A DNA stretch of 50,469 bases from Rubritalea profundi (GCF_002954445.1 NZ_MQWA01000001.1:3937717-3988185); one strand, 5' to 3'. Shown: positions 34,786 to 45,070, counted from the first letter of the stretch. Program-made: numbers and translations. Notes: generated by a model not told the origin, from the letters alone.

Positions 34786-37617
34786 TTAGGCATCGCCGTA
34801 CTCTTCCATTCCTGCACAGGAACAGACGAGATTACGATCACCGTAGACGTTGTCGATACGCCCGATGTATGGCCAGAACTTATGACTACGAAGGCTATCC
34901 ACAGGATAAGCCGCCTTCTCGCGTGAGTATGGACGATCCCAGGCATCACTGATCACAATTTGTGCGGTGTGCGGTGCGAGCTTGAGAACGTTGTTTTCTT
35001 TATCAGCAGTGCCATCGATCACTTCTTGGATCTCGCCATGGATGTTGATGAGTGCGTCACAGAAGCGGTCGAGCTCCTGCTTTGACTCAGACTCAGTAGG
35101 CTCGATCATGAGTGTTCCAGTTACCGGGAAAGACATGGTTGGTGAATGGTAGCCGTAGTCCATAAGACGTTTAGATACGTCTTCAACGGTAATTCCAGAA
35201 TCAGCAGAAAGCGGACGGAGGTCGATGATACACTCATGGGCTACGAGACCTTTGTTACCTGTGTAGAGAACTGGGTAGAACTCGTTGAGGCGCTTAGCCA
35301 CGTAGTTGGCATTGAGGATAGCAATCTTGGTTGCCTCAGTGAGACCTTCGCTGCCCATCATAGCGATATACATCCATGAAATGACATTGATGGAAGCTGA
35401 ACCATAGGCTGCAGCACTGACTGCTCCAACCTTGTTCTCTTCACCAACGTGACCAGGAAGGTATGGCACAAGTTGCTCAGCAACACCGATAGGCCCAACA
35501 CCTGGACCACCACCACCGTGTGGAATACAGAATGTCTTATGAAGATTGAGGTGGCATACGTCTGCCCCAATTGCACCTGGGCTAGTGAGACCAACCTGCG
35601 CATTCATGTTGGCGCCATCCATGTAAACCTGTCCGCCATTGTCGTGAATGATCTGGCAGATTTCTTTAATGGTAGATTCGTAAACACCGTGGGTGGACGG
35701 ATAAGTCACCATCAAACAGCCAAGATTCTCACCAGACTTCTCAGCTTTCGCCTTAAGGTCAGCCACATCTATATTCCCCTGCTCATCACATTTTACAGGA
35801 ATCACCTTGAAGCCAGCCATAACCGAGGAGGCAGGGTTAGTTCCGTGAGCGGATGTTGGAATGAGGCAATCTATACGCTGTTTATCGTCATTTGCATGGT
35901 GATAGCGGCGGATCGCTAACAACCCAGCGTACTCACCTTGGGAGCCCGCATTTGGCTGAAGTGAAACAGCCGCAAATCCTGTGATTTCAGCGAGCCAATC
36001 AGACAGGCTGTCGAGCATATCCAGGTACCCATGAGTCTGATCTTCAGGCGCAAATGGGTGCATGTTAGAAACGGTAGGCCAGCTGAGTGGAATCATTTCT
36101 GATGTCGCGTTCAACTTCATAGTGCATGAACCAAGCGCTATCATTGACTCATTGAGTGCTAGGTCACGCTTCTCGAGACGTGCTAGGTAACGGAGCATCT
36201 CGGTCTCTGAACGATAGCTATGGAATACCTCTGCCGTACAGAAATCAGAAGTACGCTCGTTGACTTCATCCCAAGCAACTTCGTCTTCTCCAGGAAGCAC
36301 TGGTTCCTCAACACCAAAGATGGCGAGTAGTGTCACGACATCGTCGGTCACTGTGGTTTCGTCGAATGCTATACCTACGTGGTCAGCATCGATACGGCGC
36401 AGGTTATAGCCCGCTGCGAGCGCTTGCTCGTGGAGATCCTCAGCTTTACCCGGAGTATTAATAGTGAGTGTGTCAAAGAAGCTTTCGTTGACGAGTTCGT
36501 AGCCGTTCGCGCAAATTGAAGAAGCGAATGCCTGCGCCATGTAATGCACATTATACGCAATATTACGGAGGCCATCAGGACCATGGTAGACTGCGTACAT
36601 AGAAGCCATCACTGCGAGCAATACCTGTGCTGTACAGATGTTAGAAGTCGCTTTATCACGGCGGATGTGTTGCTCACGGGTTTGGAGAGCTAGACGATAT
36701 CCTTTGTTGCCTTGCTGGTCGATAGAGACACCAATGATACGGCCAGGAAGCTTGCGTTTGAGCTTATCGATACATGCGATGTAACCAGCGTGTGGCCCAC
36801 CAAATCCGAGAGGCACACCAAATCTCTGGCTGCTACCCACTGCGATGTCTGTCCCAAATTCACCCGGAGCAGTGAGAACTGTGAGCGCTAGAATGTCAGC
36901 AGCAACGATGGTTGTCGCTTTTGCAGCGTGCACACTTTCGTGGAATGCCGTGTAGTCTTCAACGGAACCATCAGCATCTGGGTACTGAACGATGGTTGCA
37001 AAAAGTCCGTCGCAGCTACTTGGGTCAAATGACTTCCAATCACCGACGATCACTTTGAGATCGAGTGGCTCGCAGCGGTTTTTAACAACGTCGATTGTCT
37101 GTGGGAAAACTTTATCAGAAACGAAAACTGTCGTTCCTTTTGGCTTTGTGGAACGCGCGAGAGCGACAGCTTCTGCAGCAGCTGTTGCCTCATCGAGCAG
37201 TGATGAGTTTGCTAGATCAAGACCAGTGAGATCGGTGATCAGAGTCTGGAAATTAAGCAATGCTTCGAGACGGCCTTGAGCGATCTCAGACTGGTATGGC
37301 GTGTAAGCTGTGTACCAACCTGGATTTTCTAACACATTACGCTGAATCACTGCTGGCACTTTAGTTCCATAGTAGCCTTGGCCAATGAAGGACTTTACCA
37401 CTTCATTCTGATCCATCAGCATATTCAATAGATCGAGAGCATCTGATTCGCTCAGAGCTGCGGGAAGATCCATTTCTTTTTCCTCGCGGATCTCAGCAGG
37501 CACAGCGTCTGCGATGAGATCGACAATGCGCTCATAGCCAAGCGATTCGATCATCTGCTGGCGAGTTTCACCGTGTACACCTACGTGACGGCTACAGAAG
37601 TCTGTATAAACTGACAT
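34786..37617 (-). CDS. gcvP: Glycine dehydrogenase (decarboxylating), P-protein
   Basis: PLP enzyme that decarboxylates glycine and passes the aminomethyl group to GcvH. 943 residues, the full-length homodimer form combining both halves. Features: an N-terminal half with [23 protein letters not shown], the C-terminal half from [12 protein letters not shown], and the PLP lysine in [18 protein letters not shown] (about residue 700). It ends in a [13 protein letters not shown] motif. ATG 37617. Last gene of the gcvT-gcvH-gcvP operon; the terminator follows. The 102-bp gap from gcvH contains a hairpin. Confidence 0.97.
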   Translation of the reverse strand: MSVYTDFCSRHVGVHGETRQQMIESLGYERIVDLIADAVPAEIREEKEMDLPAALSESDALDLLNMLMDQNEVVKSFIGQGYYGTKVPAVIQRNVLENPGWYTAYTPYQSEIAQGRLEALLNFQTLITDLTGLDLANSSLLDEATAAAEAVALARSTKPKGTTVFVSDKVFPQTIDVVKNRCEPLDLKVIVGDWKSFDPSSCDGLFATIVQYPDADGSVEDYTAFHESVHAAKATTIVAADILALTVLTAPGEFGTDIAVGSSQRFGVPLGFGGPHAGYIACIDKLKRKLPGRIIGVSIDQQGNKGYRLALQTREQHIRRDKATSNICTAQVLLAVMASMYAVYHGPDGLRNIAYNVHYMAQAFASSICANGYELVNESFFDTLTINTPGKAEDLHEQALAAGYNLRRIDADHVGIAFDETTVTDDVVTLLAIFGVEEPVLPGEDEVAWDEVNERTSDFCTAEVFHSYRSETEMLRYLARLEKRDLALNESMIALGSCTMKLNATSEMIPLSWPTVSNMHPFAPEDQTHGYLDMLDSLSDWLAEITGFAAVSLQPNAGSQGEYAGLLAIRRYHHANDDKQRIDCLIPTSAHGTNPASSVMAGFKVIPVKCDEQGNIDVADLKAKAEKSGENLGCLMVTYPSTHGVYESTIKEICQIIHDNGGQVYMDGANMNAQVGLTSPGAIGADVCHLNLHKTFCIPHGGGGPGVGPIGVAEQLVPYLPGHVGEENKVGAVSAAAYGSASINVISWMYIAMMGSEGLTEATKIAILNANYVAKRLNEFYPVLYTGNKGLVAHECIIDLRPLSADSGITVEDVSKRLMDYGYHSPTMSFPVTGTLMIEPTESESKQELDRFCDALINIHGEIQEVIDGTADKENNVLKLAPHTAQIVISDAWDRPYSREKAAYPVDSLRSHKFWPYIGRIDNVYGDRNLVCSCAGMEEYGDA

Positions 37618-37657
37618 ATTCTAAATAGTATTATTTGTTAGATTAAAGAGTAGTACG

Positions 37658-37687
37658 AAGGGCGTACTGAGTACGCAGCACGCCCTT
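37658..37687. repeat. Nested hairpin in the gcvH-gcvP gap
   Basis: Outer arms AAGGGCGT (37658-37665) and ACGCCCTT (37680-37687); inside, GTAC-TGA-GTAC forms a second stem. It lacks a T tract. Its nested design resembles the spacer hairpins at 4040 and near 45 kb, but it could instead tune gcvP mRNA. Confidence 0.6.
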
Positions 37688-37719
37688 GTCTTCTAGGTAA
37701 ATTTAAATTCAGATGAGAA

Positions 37720-38100
37720 TTAAGCCCCGATAAACTCGGAGTATGCAGCGGCATCCATAAGAGCCGCCACCTCAGCAGGATCGCTGACCTTAATTTTGAA
37801 GATCCAGCCTTTGGCATGTGGATCTGTGTTTACCAATGCTGGATCAGATTCGAGCTCTCCATTTGCTTCTACGATTTCACCCGCAACTGGTGCAAAAATA
37901 TCAGACGCCGCTTTGACGGACTCAACCACAGCGATGGCTTCTTCGGTTTCGCACTCGCGGCCAACTTCTGGAAGCTCTACAAATACGATATCAGTAAGCT
38001 CATCTTGCGCGTGGTGTGTGATACCAACAGTTGCGACTTCTCCTTCAAGAAGAACCCACTCGTGATCAGACGTGTAACGGAAATTTTCTGGGACGCTCAT
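37720..38100 (-). CDS. gcvH: Glycine cleavage system H-protein
   Basis: Lipoyl carrier that shuttles the aminomethyl arm between GcvP and GcvT and the dihydrolipoyl dehydrogenase. 126 residues, normal length. The lipoylated lysine is Lys63 in VVESVKAASD. N-terminal YTSDHEWV and C-terminal GWIFKIKVSDP are family standard. Second gene of the operon, 46 bp after gcvT. Confidence 0.97.
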   Translation of the reverse strand: MSVPENFRYTSDHEWVLLEGEVATVGITHHAQDELTDIVFVELPEVGRECETEEAIAVVESVKAASDIFAPVAGEIVEANGELESDPALVNTDPHAKGWIFKIKVSDPAEVAALMDAAAYSEFIGA

Positions 38101-38146
38101 AATACTAGTTATTTTTTGTTATATTGATAGATGGATAGGATAAGAA

Positions 38147-39232
38147 TTAGTCCTTCTTGTAAAAAGGTTTTTTAACAACTTTTGCTTCATAGCGCCGGCC
38201 TCGGACATCGATGTCAACGAGAGTGCCAATTTTTGCCGAGTCGACAGGAAGGTAAGTCATCGCGACACCTTCTTTAAGACTTGGTGACATGGCACCACTG
38301 CTGAGTTCGCTTAGCTGCTCACCGTCTTTAGTAAAGACACCGTAGTGCGCACGTGGCGGCGGGCCTTTACCAGTGTATTTAATGGCGACAAGACGCTCAA
38401 TGAGCCCCTCTTCTTTTTGCTTACGTAACACATCAACTCCAATGAAGTCGGTGTCGAGTGCACAGAAGAAACCTAGACCAGCTTGGAGCGGTGTGCGCTC
38501 GGGTGAGAGGTCAGAGCCGTTGAGCGGGTAGCACACTTCTAGGCGAAGGGTGTCACGCGCACCGAGACCACATGGCTTGGCGCCTGCGTCGACAAATTTC
38601 TTAAACCAAGTTGAACCACTCTCCGCTGAGCTGAAGAACTCGAAGCCGTCTTCGCCAGTGTAACCGGTGCGGCAAACAATGCACTTTTCACCATTTTCTT
38701 CCCAGGTATCAATACCGTTACGCTTAGGAAGCGTGCGGCCAGGGAAAAGTTTAGCGTAGCAAGCGACAGCGTCTGGTCCTTGCACCGCCATAGCAGCCCA
38801 TGCGTCACTCTCATTAGTCAGTGTGAGTCCATCTACTAGATGCTTATTGAGCCAGGCAAAATCCACATCGATCATCGATGCATTCACCACGAGGAAGATT
38901 TGGTCGTCACCGAAACGGTAAATAATAAGATCGTCGATCACTCCACCCTGCTCGTTTAGCATGAATGTGTATTGGGCTTCGCCGATCGCGAGCTTCTTCG
39001 CGTCATTCGCTAGGATGGTATTGAGCCATTCCTCTGCACCAGCACCACTGAGGAAAAACTGGCCCATATGGGAGATATCAAAAATTCCAACAGCCTGACG
39101 CACAGCTGCGTGCTCGTCCATGATGCTTGTGTATTGCACCGGCATGTTCCAGCCCGCAAAAGGTATCATCTTAGCCCCGAGCTCCACGTGAAGATCAGCC
39201 AAAGGAGTTTGTTGAATTTTGTCTGCACTCAT
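38147..39232 (-). CDS. gcvT: Aminomethyltransferase, T-protein
   Basis: Transfers the methylene group from the H-protein arm to tetrahydrofolate and releases ammonia. 361 residues from ATG 39232 (MSADKIQQTPL); an ATG 36 bases upstream would add a non-conserved leader. Conserved GWNMPVQYTSIMDEHAAVR and FDISHMGQ at the N-terminus, then TGYTGEDGFE and LGARDTLRLEVCYPLNGSD. First gene of the operon. I see no glycine riboswitch in the 200 bp upstream. Confidence 0.96.
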   Translation of the reverse strand: MSADKIQQTPLADLHVELGAKMIPFAGWNMPVQYTSIMDEHAAVRQAVGIFDISHMGQFFLSGAGAEEWLNTILANDAKKLAIGEAQYTFMLNEQGGVIDDLIIYRFGDDQIFLVVNASMIDVDFAWLNKHLVDGLTLTNESDAWAAMAVQGPDAVACYAKLFPGRTLPKRNGIDTWEENGEKCIVCRTGYTGEDGFEFFSSAESGSTWFKKFVDAGAKPCGLGARDTLRLEVCYPLNGSDLSPERTPLQAGLGFFCALDTDFIGVDVLRKQKEEGLIERLVAIKYTGKGPPPRAHYGVFTKDGEQLSELSSGAMSPSLKEGVAMTYLPVDSAKIGTLVDIDVRGRRYEAKVVKKPFYKKD

Positions 39233-39433
39233 CGAGCGCAAGATGCAAAGTGTGTCATACTCTGTCAACCCTAGTCCAACACTCCAGCTTAGCTTTATTG
39301 AAGATTGCTAGTTTCATCACTAAAAACGCCATTTCCAGCACAATTCGGCTAAAATTCGCTCGGATATTTACTCACATTTCTAGCTTGCACCCTCCTCTAC
39401 ATAGAGCAACGTATAGTCCAGTCATTCCACCAC

Positions 39434-40234
39434 ATGAATACCTTACTCGATCAACTAGAACGTAAATTCTCCCGATGGTCCATTCCGGGCCTTATACGCT
39501 ATCTCGCCATTCTTTTTGTTGGTGTGTTTTTACTGACAGCATTCAACCCGGCATTTGCTGAAACGCTCGATTTCGATTACCCCAAAATTCAAGCCGGTGA
39601 ATGGTGGCGACTCTTCACGTTCATCTTTGCATCGCAAGTAGGCTCATTTAACTGGCTCTCCATACTTTTCCTCTTTTTCGGAACCATGCTGATGTTCATG
39701 TTCAGTGACGGACTCGAACAACAATGGGGGGTCTTCAGAACTAACCTTTTTGTTTACTGGGGAATTCTCAGCACACTGTGCGCAAATCTGCTCTTCGCCA
39801 TTGTATTTAACCAACCCTCCAGCATGAGTGGTATTTATCTCGCCAGCTCTATCCTGTTTGCTTTCGCCACCTATAATCCGCGCTACACACTGATGCTGAT
39901 GATGTTCATCCCCTGCCCTATCTGGGTCATAGCAGCTATCTCTGGTGGGCTTATGGTGTTAGGATCGCTAGGCAGCCCTCTGACTTTCCTCTTCCTAACC
40001 ATCTGTATTTCCAACTATCTGTTCGTGGCAATCCCGCTATTCATAGCCCATTCAAAAAACCGCAGTTCCACTCACATACGCAGGAAGCGCCACGCTCACC
40101 AGTTTTCCAACAAAAGAGAGGCTTTCCACACCTGCCACAGCTGTGGAGCCAATGACATCACCCATCCCGATGCCGAATTTAGAGTAGCCCCAGATGGCAA
40201 TGACTACTGCTCAGACCACCTTCCTAAATCATAA
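39434..40234 (+). CDS. Rhomboid-fold membrane protein with C-terminal zinc-finger-like segment, probably inactive
   Basis: 266 residues with about six membrane helices. AGEWWRLFTFIFA resembles the GEWWRLLT start of rhomboid proteins, and the stretch MSGIYLASSILFAFATYNPRY stands where active rhomboids have GASG and a later His. No GxSG serine motif is visible, so protease activity is doubtful. After the last helix is a basic linker and a CHSC ... C..H segment (about residues 234-260) that could bind zinc. ATG 39434. Its stop overlaps the selA ATG by one base (TAATG), so the two are translationally coupled; a role in selenium metabolism is not implied by anything else. Confidence 0.72.
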   Translation: MNTLLDQLERKFSRWSIPGLIRYLAILFVGVFLLTAFNPAFAETLDFDYPKIQAGEWWRLFTFIFASQVGSFNWLSILFLFFGTMLMFMFSDGLEQQWGVFRTNLFVYWGILSTLCANLLFAIVFNQPSSMSGIYLASSILFAFATYNPRYTLMLMMFIPCPIWVIAAISGGLMVLGSLGSPLTFLFLTICISNYLFVAIPLFIAHSKNRSSTHIRRKRHAHQFSNKREAFHTCHSCGANDITHPDAEFRVAPDGNDYCSDHLPKS

Positions 40235-41616
40235 TGTCTTCCGCTCTAAAAATCCTACCACCTATCGAGCCGCTCTCCAACAAGCTCGCGGTCACGGTAA
40301 AACTCCCCAAGCCATTGGTGGTGTCCTTCGTCCGAAATGAAGTGACAGCTTGGCGTAAAGAGATCCTCTCTGGTGTGGAAAGCACACGCGCAGCCATCGA
40401 GGAATCGATCGCTGGGAAGCTGCAGGAATTTGCTAACTCTCGACTGCAGCCAGTGATCAATGCCACCGGAGTTTTGATCCACACCAACCTAGGTAGGTCG
40501 CCACTTGGCAAAACTGCTGCCGCCGCGCTCGAGCAAATTGCTACAGGCTACTCAAACTTAGAATTCGACCTGCCACAAGGAACCCGTGGCAAGCGCGCTG
40601 GCTATTTAGAAACAGCACTCGCATGTCTGGTTCAGTCAGAAGCCGCCACAGCTGTAAACAACTGCGCTGCTGCTCTGGTTCTCATTCTCAAACACCTGTG
40701 TAAGGGCGAAAAAAACGAAGTCATCGTCTCACGCTCTGAGCTAGTCGAAATTGGAGGTGGCTTCAGAATTCCTGAAATCCTCGAGACATCGGGAGCACAG
40801 TTAGTCGAAGTAGGAGCCACTAACAAAACACACCTAAAGGACTACGCCAAAGCGATCACCCCTAACACAGCTCTTATTCTCAAAGTACACAGGTCTAATT
40901 TTTACATCGAAGGATTCACCTCTGAGCCAGACATCTCCGAGCTTTCCACCCTTTGTATAGAGCACAACATCCCGCTCGTTGAAGACATCGGTTCAGGAGC
41001 TATGATGAATACCGACGAGCTTGCTCCAATTGATCACGAGCCGACCCCGCAAGAGGCCCTCACAAAAGGTGTCGACCTGATCTGCTTCTCTGGTGACAAG
41101 CTGCTAGGCGGTCCACAGTCAGGAATCATCGCAGGCCGGGGTGACCTAATTGCCGGAATTAAGTCTGAGCCATTTTTCCGAGCCGTCCGCTGTGACAAGC
41201 TGATCCTCACCGTGCTGCAAGAAAGCATCGATGAATACCTCAGAACCCAAGCTTCACCGAAGGACACTGACGTACCCAACCTCAAAGCGCTCGCCATTTC
41301 CTCTGACCAACTGAGAGCACGTGCTGAGATAATGTTAGAAGCCATTGGCGCTACCGACAAAGCCGATATCAGCATCGCCGAATCTGTCGCGACCACGGGT
41401 GGCGGCACCATGCCACGATCAAAAATACCCTCCATCGCTCTACGAATCACACCCACTGGGATAAGCCTCAATAAGCTAGCAAAACTCCTGCGTACAGGCT
41501 CACCAGCCATCGTCGGCTACACACAGGATGACAACTTGCAGTTAGACCTCCGCACGCTATTCGATTGGCAAGATCCGCTTGTTAGTCAAAGGCTTAAAGA
41601 AGTTCTCAATGGGTAA
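40234..41616 (+). CDS. selA: L-seryl-tRNA(Sec) selenium transferase
   Basis: PLP enzyme that turns seryl-tRNA(Sec) into selenocysteinyl-tRNA(Sec) using selenophosphate. 460 residues, normal length. INATGVLIHTNLGRSPL is the diagnostic SelA motif; DIGSGAM and CFSGDKLLGGPQSG carry the PLP lysine (Lys289). ATG 40234 overlaps the stop of the preceding gene. selB, selC and selD are not in the window. The gene implies that the organism makes selenoproteins, so in-frame TGA codons in this genome deserve caution; none of the broken genes here looks like one. Confidence 0.95.
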   Translation: MSSALKILPPIEPLSNKLAVTVKLPKPLVVSFVRNEVTAWRKEILSGVESTRAAIEESIAGKLQEFANSRLQPVINATGVLIHTNLGRSPLGKTAAAALEQIATGYSNLEFDLPQGTRGKRAGYLETALACLVQSEAATAVNNCAAALVLILKHLCKGEKNEVIVSRSELVEIGGGFRIPEILETSGAQLVEVGATNKTHLKDYAKAITPNTALILKVHRSNFYIEGFTSEPDISELSTLCIEHNIPLVEDIGSGAMMNTDELAPIDHEPTPQEALTKGVDLICFSGDKLLGGPQSGIIAGRGDLIAGIKSEPFFRAVRCDKLILTVLQESIDEYLRTQASPKDTDVPNLKALAISSDQLRARAEIMLEAIGATDKADISIAESVATTGGGTMPRSKIPSIALRITPTGISLNKLAKLLRTGSPAIVGYTQDDNLQLDLRTLFDWQDPLVSQRLKEVLNG

Positions 41617-41841
41617 ACATAAGCAACGCGGCAGCACACATCCCTGGGTGAAACTGTTGTTTGTGGTCAAAAAAGACAAACTGATGGAATACCCAAGCTC
41701 CAAAACAACGCACTCTGCATCATCGTCACCAATGTCTTTGCTGCAGGTTTTCTCACTGCTTTAGTGAAACGCCCACCATCTACCAAGTCGATGGACTCAA
41801 TCAGAAAAAATCGTGACTGCTCGATCAGCTATTTTAAGTAA
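41609..41841 (+). pseudogene. Possible small membrane protein with one frameshift
   Basis: From ATG 41609, overlapping the end of selA, one frame reads MGKHKQRGSTHPWVKLLFVV ... KLMEYP. One frame over, after a CCC run at 41692-41694, it continues PKLQNNALCIIVTNVFAAGF, a plausible membrane helix, to TAA at 41841. Restoring one C would give a 77-residue protein. No homologue is recognised, so this may be chance; it is offered because the break has the same form as others in the window. Confidence 0.3.
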
Positions 41842-41874
41842 CTGAGTGAGATTGGATACTTACCTATTGGCGGC

Positions 41875-42030
41875 CTACAAGCCACCTACACCACCCATGC
41901 CAACAGTTTGTGCCGCTCCACGGACAACCTTCCCAGGTAAAGCTAGAGTATTTCTAACCAAAGGGGCGTTGCAAGAACTCAAAGCTGAAAGGGCTAGAGT
42001 CGCGATACAGAGTTTCCAAATTGCTTGCAT
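41875..42030 (-). CDS. Small lipoprotein of unknown function
   Basis: 51 residues from ATG 42030: a short hydrophobic signal ending ALSSC with a lipidated Cys (residue 20), then a mature peptide of about 30 residues containing LPGKVVRGAAQTVGM and a Gly-rich end. The lipobox is good and the size fits the many tiny lipoproteins of this phylum. The upstream open frame extends without signal character, supporting this start. Confidence 0.55.
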   Translation of the reverse strand: MQAIWKLCIATLALSALSSCNAPLVRNTLALPGKVVRGAAQTVGMGGVGGL

Positions 42031-42240
42031 GTGCGTGACACTAAAGCTTTGCTCCTCGCTGTCAAATCTAACCCCGCATTGCGCCAAATAGAATGACTCC
42101 CAGATCCAAACATTATCTAAAAATCTGCCGAACAAAACAACATCCCATATTAAGTTTATACCGAAACGATCTCTGTATTAAATTTGGAGATTCAACCTGA
42201 AAGAGCGCGACTACAGTCAGTTGAGAAATGTGGAGGCACG

Positions 42241-43243
42241 TTACTCGGCATTCATCAGCCCTTTGATGCTATCCATTTGGGCTTTCCACGCGTTCTTGCT
42301 GTAGCCACACCTGCTAGAGTCATCACGTAGGGAACATTGTGTCTCTGGCAATATTGATAGACGAGAAGGTCCCGAGCGGCGATGCCTGCGGCACTCATCC
42401 TCCCATTGGCTAGCGGATCTCCTGCTAGAGAATCGCAACCAGCTACGTGGAAAACGATATCTGGCTTAGATTCGGCGAAAACACGTGGCAGCACCCTCTC
42501 TAAAGAGGCATTGAATTCCGCATCGGTCACACCCTTTTGCACGGGTAAATCAAGATTTCCCAATTGCTTTGGCCATGGATAGATATCCATTTCATGCATC
42601 GAGAAAGTGTAGGTGGTCGGGTCATTTTGCAGGCAAACAATTGTACCATTGCCTTGGTGAATATCTGTATCGATCACCAGAGCTCGTTTGATCACCCCTT
42701 CCTTTTGTAGCTTACGGATAGTGATAGGCACATCGGCGATGATGCAGAACCTTCACCTTTGTCGGGCATGGCATGATGGTAGCCACCTCCTAAGTTGACA
42801 GCGGCACCCAGCTTCAATGCTAAACGCGCAGCAGTCAATGTTCCACCGGATGCGGTGATGAATGGTTGGACCACATTTTTTTCAATATTGATCCCTGGGA
42901 TTTTAGCTATGATCGGTGCTTCTAGATAAGTAGCTACGAGCTGCTTATCTTTTAAATTCTCTAGGTATTGCTCAGAGTGGACTAACAACAAATCCTCACG
43001 TGTGAGTTCCTCTGGCGCATGACTGGATTCCTCGGTCATAAATCCCCCAGCCTTCAATCCTTTATGGATTTTATCGTATTTTTTGATGTCGAATGGATGC
43101 ATTCTTTCTAAACCAAATAATTCGATCGTCGACTTGCTAGAATACACGACAGGGATGAGCTTTTTTGGAGGTGTCTGACCCACACTTTGACAACTCGTCA
43201 TGGCTCCGAGCCCGACACTGGCTAACAATATCCTTTTCAACAT
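42241..43243 (-). pseudogene. Secreted histone-deacetylase-family lipoprotein, two frameshifts
   Basis: Arginase/deacetylase-fold protein related to acetoin-utilisation and histone deacetylases. From ATG 43243 it has a lipoprotein signal (lipobox MTSC), then the family's N-terminal part (VVYSSKSTIELFGLERMHPFD, LVHSEQYLENL) and NLGGGYHHAMPDKGEG. The frame breaks near 42748 and resumes as CIIADVPITIRKL, then ALVIDTDIHQGNGT (the D-x-H zinc motif) and VAGCDSLAGDPL. It breaks again near 42305, after which the third frame reads GYSKNAWKAQMDSIKGL to the stop at 42241. Single-base losses in TTT and GGG runs explain both. It would be about 334 residues and a deacetylase facing the periplasm, which is unusual. 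Confidence 0.8.
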
Positions 43244-43319
43244 GAGTTTATAGCAACATAGATTGAACCCCTCCAACAATTGATTTATTCAATACAACTA
43301 TTAGTCTCAGCTTGCTACC

Positions 43320-43826
43320 ATGAAACAGAAACTCATCTTTATCCTTCTCCCCCTCGTCTGCATCATTGGTTTTCTAATGTGGTGGTTTTCCACCACCCAA
43401 GTATTGCTCCGTCGCAGCGCGGATCTCATCGACTGTGTGCGAATGGAAAAGGACACGGGACGTATTCAGCGAGCCTTCAAGGCTGAGAACCTGCGCGATC
43501 TGGTGGCCAGCGCAATCACCATCACCTACCCGCAGATGGAATCCACTTTTTCTCACAGCCGATCAAGCAACGAGCCCATCACTCTCAGTGAAGATCGCGC
43601 CAAGACTACGCTGCTCTATCTCACGGAAATGGCCGAGTGGATCACTGTCGAGAATGAATCGATAGAAGTCCTCAAAACCGATGATAAATCAGCCGAGGTG
43701 AAGGTAAGCTTCGATCTAGCGGCCAAGCTCAAGGGTAAACCCGAGCAATCCTCAGCAATGCAAGGGACTTTTAGCTTCCAGTACGTCAACAACCGATGGT
43801 TGGTGGATCAAGCCACATTTGAATAA
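43320..43826 (+). CDS. Membrane-anchored protein of unknown function
   Basis: 168 residues with one N-terminal membrane segment (residues about 5-23, with positively charged MKQK before it) and a mixed alpha/beta periplasmic part. SEDRAKTTLLYLTEM and the final GTFSFQYVNNRWLVDQATF look like an NTF2-like or DUF-type fold, but I cannot assign a family. Divergent from the deacetylase pseudogene and 54 bp before the RsmC-like gene. Confidence 0.68.
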   Translation: MKQKLIFILLPLVCIIGFLMWWFSTTQVLLRRSADLIDCVRMEKDTGRIQRAFKAENLRDLVASAITITYPQMESTFSHSRSSNEPITLSEDRAKTTLLYLTEMAEWITVENESIEVLKTDDKSAEVKVSFDLAAKLKGKPEQSSAMQGTFSFQYVNNRWLVDQATFE

Positions 43827-43880
43827 TAAATCGCTCTAGCCAAAGTCTCGATTATCGACTACTCCAGCGGTCTCACTACT

Positions 43881-44903
43881 ATGTCTCAAGCCACCAAACT
43901 TTCCGCTAGCGCCCTCAAGTACTACTTCGAACAAGACGAAGTAGCCAAACCGTGCGGGAAGACCTTGATCGTACAAGGCACACCTGGAACTTGGCTCGAC
44001 TACTTAGAATGCGACACCCCCGACGTGCTTAGCTATCTAGCAAATGAGAACGCGCAGTGGCAACAAGCTGGGGTCACTCCCCTACAGAATAGTGACGAGA
44101 AGTATGATCTGATCATCCATTTTGCTACAAAATTTGCCACCGAGAATCTAAGCTCACTCGGCAAGCTCAGCCAGCAACTTAACCCGAATGGTCGCTGGAT
44201 TTCCGTCGTCCCTAATAAGATGGGTGCGTCCCGCTTAAAGAAGGACATCAAAAAACTCTTCAATGAAGTCGAGACCTGCAGCAAATCAAAGTGCCGGATT
44301 TTCGACACCTACTCTACGATTGATGCACCACTCGCTCGCAAGTGGGCTAGCCTCGGTAAGATCAAAGCGATCAAGGACACCGAGTTCCTTACGACTCCTG
44401 GAATATTTTCCGCTGAGAAGATTGATAAAGGATCACAATTGCTCGCAGAGATTCTTAAGAAGGAATCATTCTATGGATCTGGCGCCGACCTCGGTGCTGG
44501 CTACGGGTTTCTTAGCAAATCAGTACTGGAAACACCTCGCAACAGAATCCGCGAAATCGTTCTTTACGAACTCGATAAGCGAGCTCTCGACTGTGCCCAA
44601 CAAAATCTAGCAGACCACGACAAAACCCTTTTCCAATGGTGTGATGTCACAGCAGGAACCCACCACGAGCGCAAGTTCGACTGGGTAGTGATGAACCCAC
44701 CCTTCCACGAAGCGCAGGACCAGAGCTATGAGCTTGGCAAAACATTCATCCGCGAGGCTGCCCGAATTCTCAAGCCCGGTGGTGGTCTCTACCTCGTGGC
44801 AAATCTCCACCTCCCGTATGAAGAACTCATCCGCACAGAGTTTAGATCCCACAAGCTCCTAGGTGAGGAGAATGGATTTAAGTGCATTTTTGCTAGAGCT
44901 TAG
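43881..44903 (+). CDS. RsmC/RlmG-type rRNA guanine-N2 methyltransferase
   Basis: SAM-dependent methyltransferase of 340 residues with the RsmC two-domain plan: a degenerate N-terminal domain (1-165) and a C-terminal catalytic domain. SAM binding is shown by ADLGAGYGFLSK, acidic YELDKRALDCA, and the catalytic NPPFHE (Asn272). Known relatives methylate G1207 in 16S or G1835 in 23S rRNA; which applies here is not readable from sequence, although TTPGIFSAEKIDKGSQLLAE is typical of RsmC. ATG 43881. Confidence 0.86.
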   Translation: MSQATKLSASALKYYFEQDEVAKPCGKTLIVQGTPGTWLDYLECDTPDVLSYLANENAQWQQAGVTPLQNSDEKYDLIIHFATKFATENLSSLGKLSQQLNPNGRWISVVPNKMGASRLKKDIKKLFNEVETCSKSKCRIFDTYSTIDAPLARKWASLGKIKAIKDTEFLTTPGIFSAEKIDKGSQLLAEILKKESFYGSGADLGAGYGFLSKSVLETPRNRIREIVLYELDKRALDCAQQNLADHDKTLFQWCDVTAGTHHERKFDWVVMNPPFHEAQDQSYELGKTFIREAARILKPGGGLYLVANLHLPYEELIRTEFRSHKLLGEENGFKCIFARA

Positions 44904-44961
44904 CTTTTTTAGCCGCGAAATGTGCGAACTGACCTCCCACACCCAATCGCGTGCATATAGT

Positions 44962-44989
44962 CACGTGAGGCTTAGCCTCTATACGTGAT
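44962..44989. repeat. Covarying hairpin 1 (inner stem GAGGC-TTA-GCCTC)
   Basis: Outer arms CACGT / ACGTG, inner stem GAGGC / GCCTC, loop TTA, then a TAT bulge before the right outer arm. It aligns without gaps with the next three. Confidence 0.75.
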
Positions 44990-45070
44990 ACGCCCCCCGT
45001 TTCATCAGTTCTGCCTGAACTCAAACTCTGAACTCTTCCCGCAGGGATACCAATGACCCGCGTGTGTCAC

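Noticed and set aside
39233-39433. Possible glycine riboswitch upstream of gcvT
   Set aside because: No conserved glycine-aptamer core or tandem arrangement is visible in the 200 bp before gcvT.
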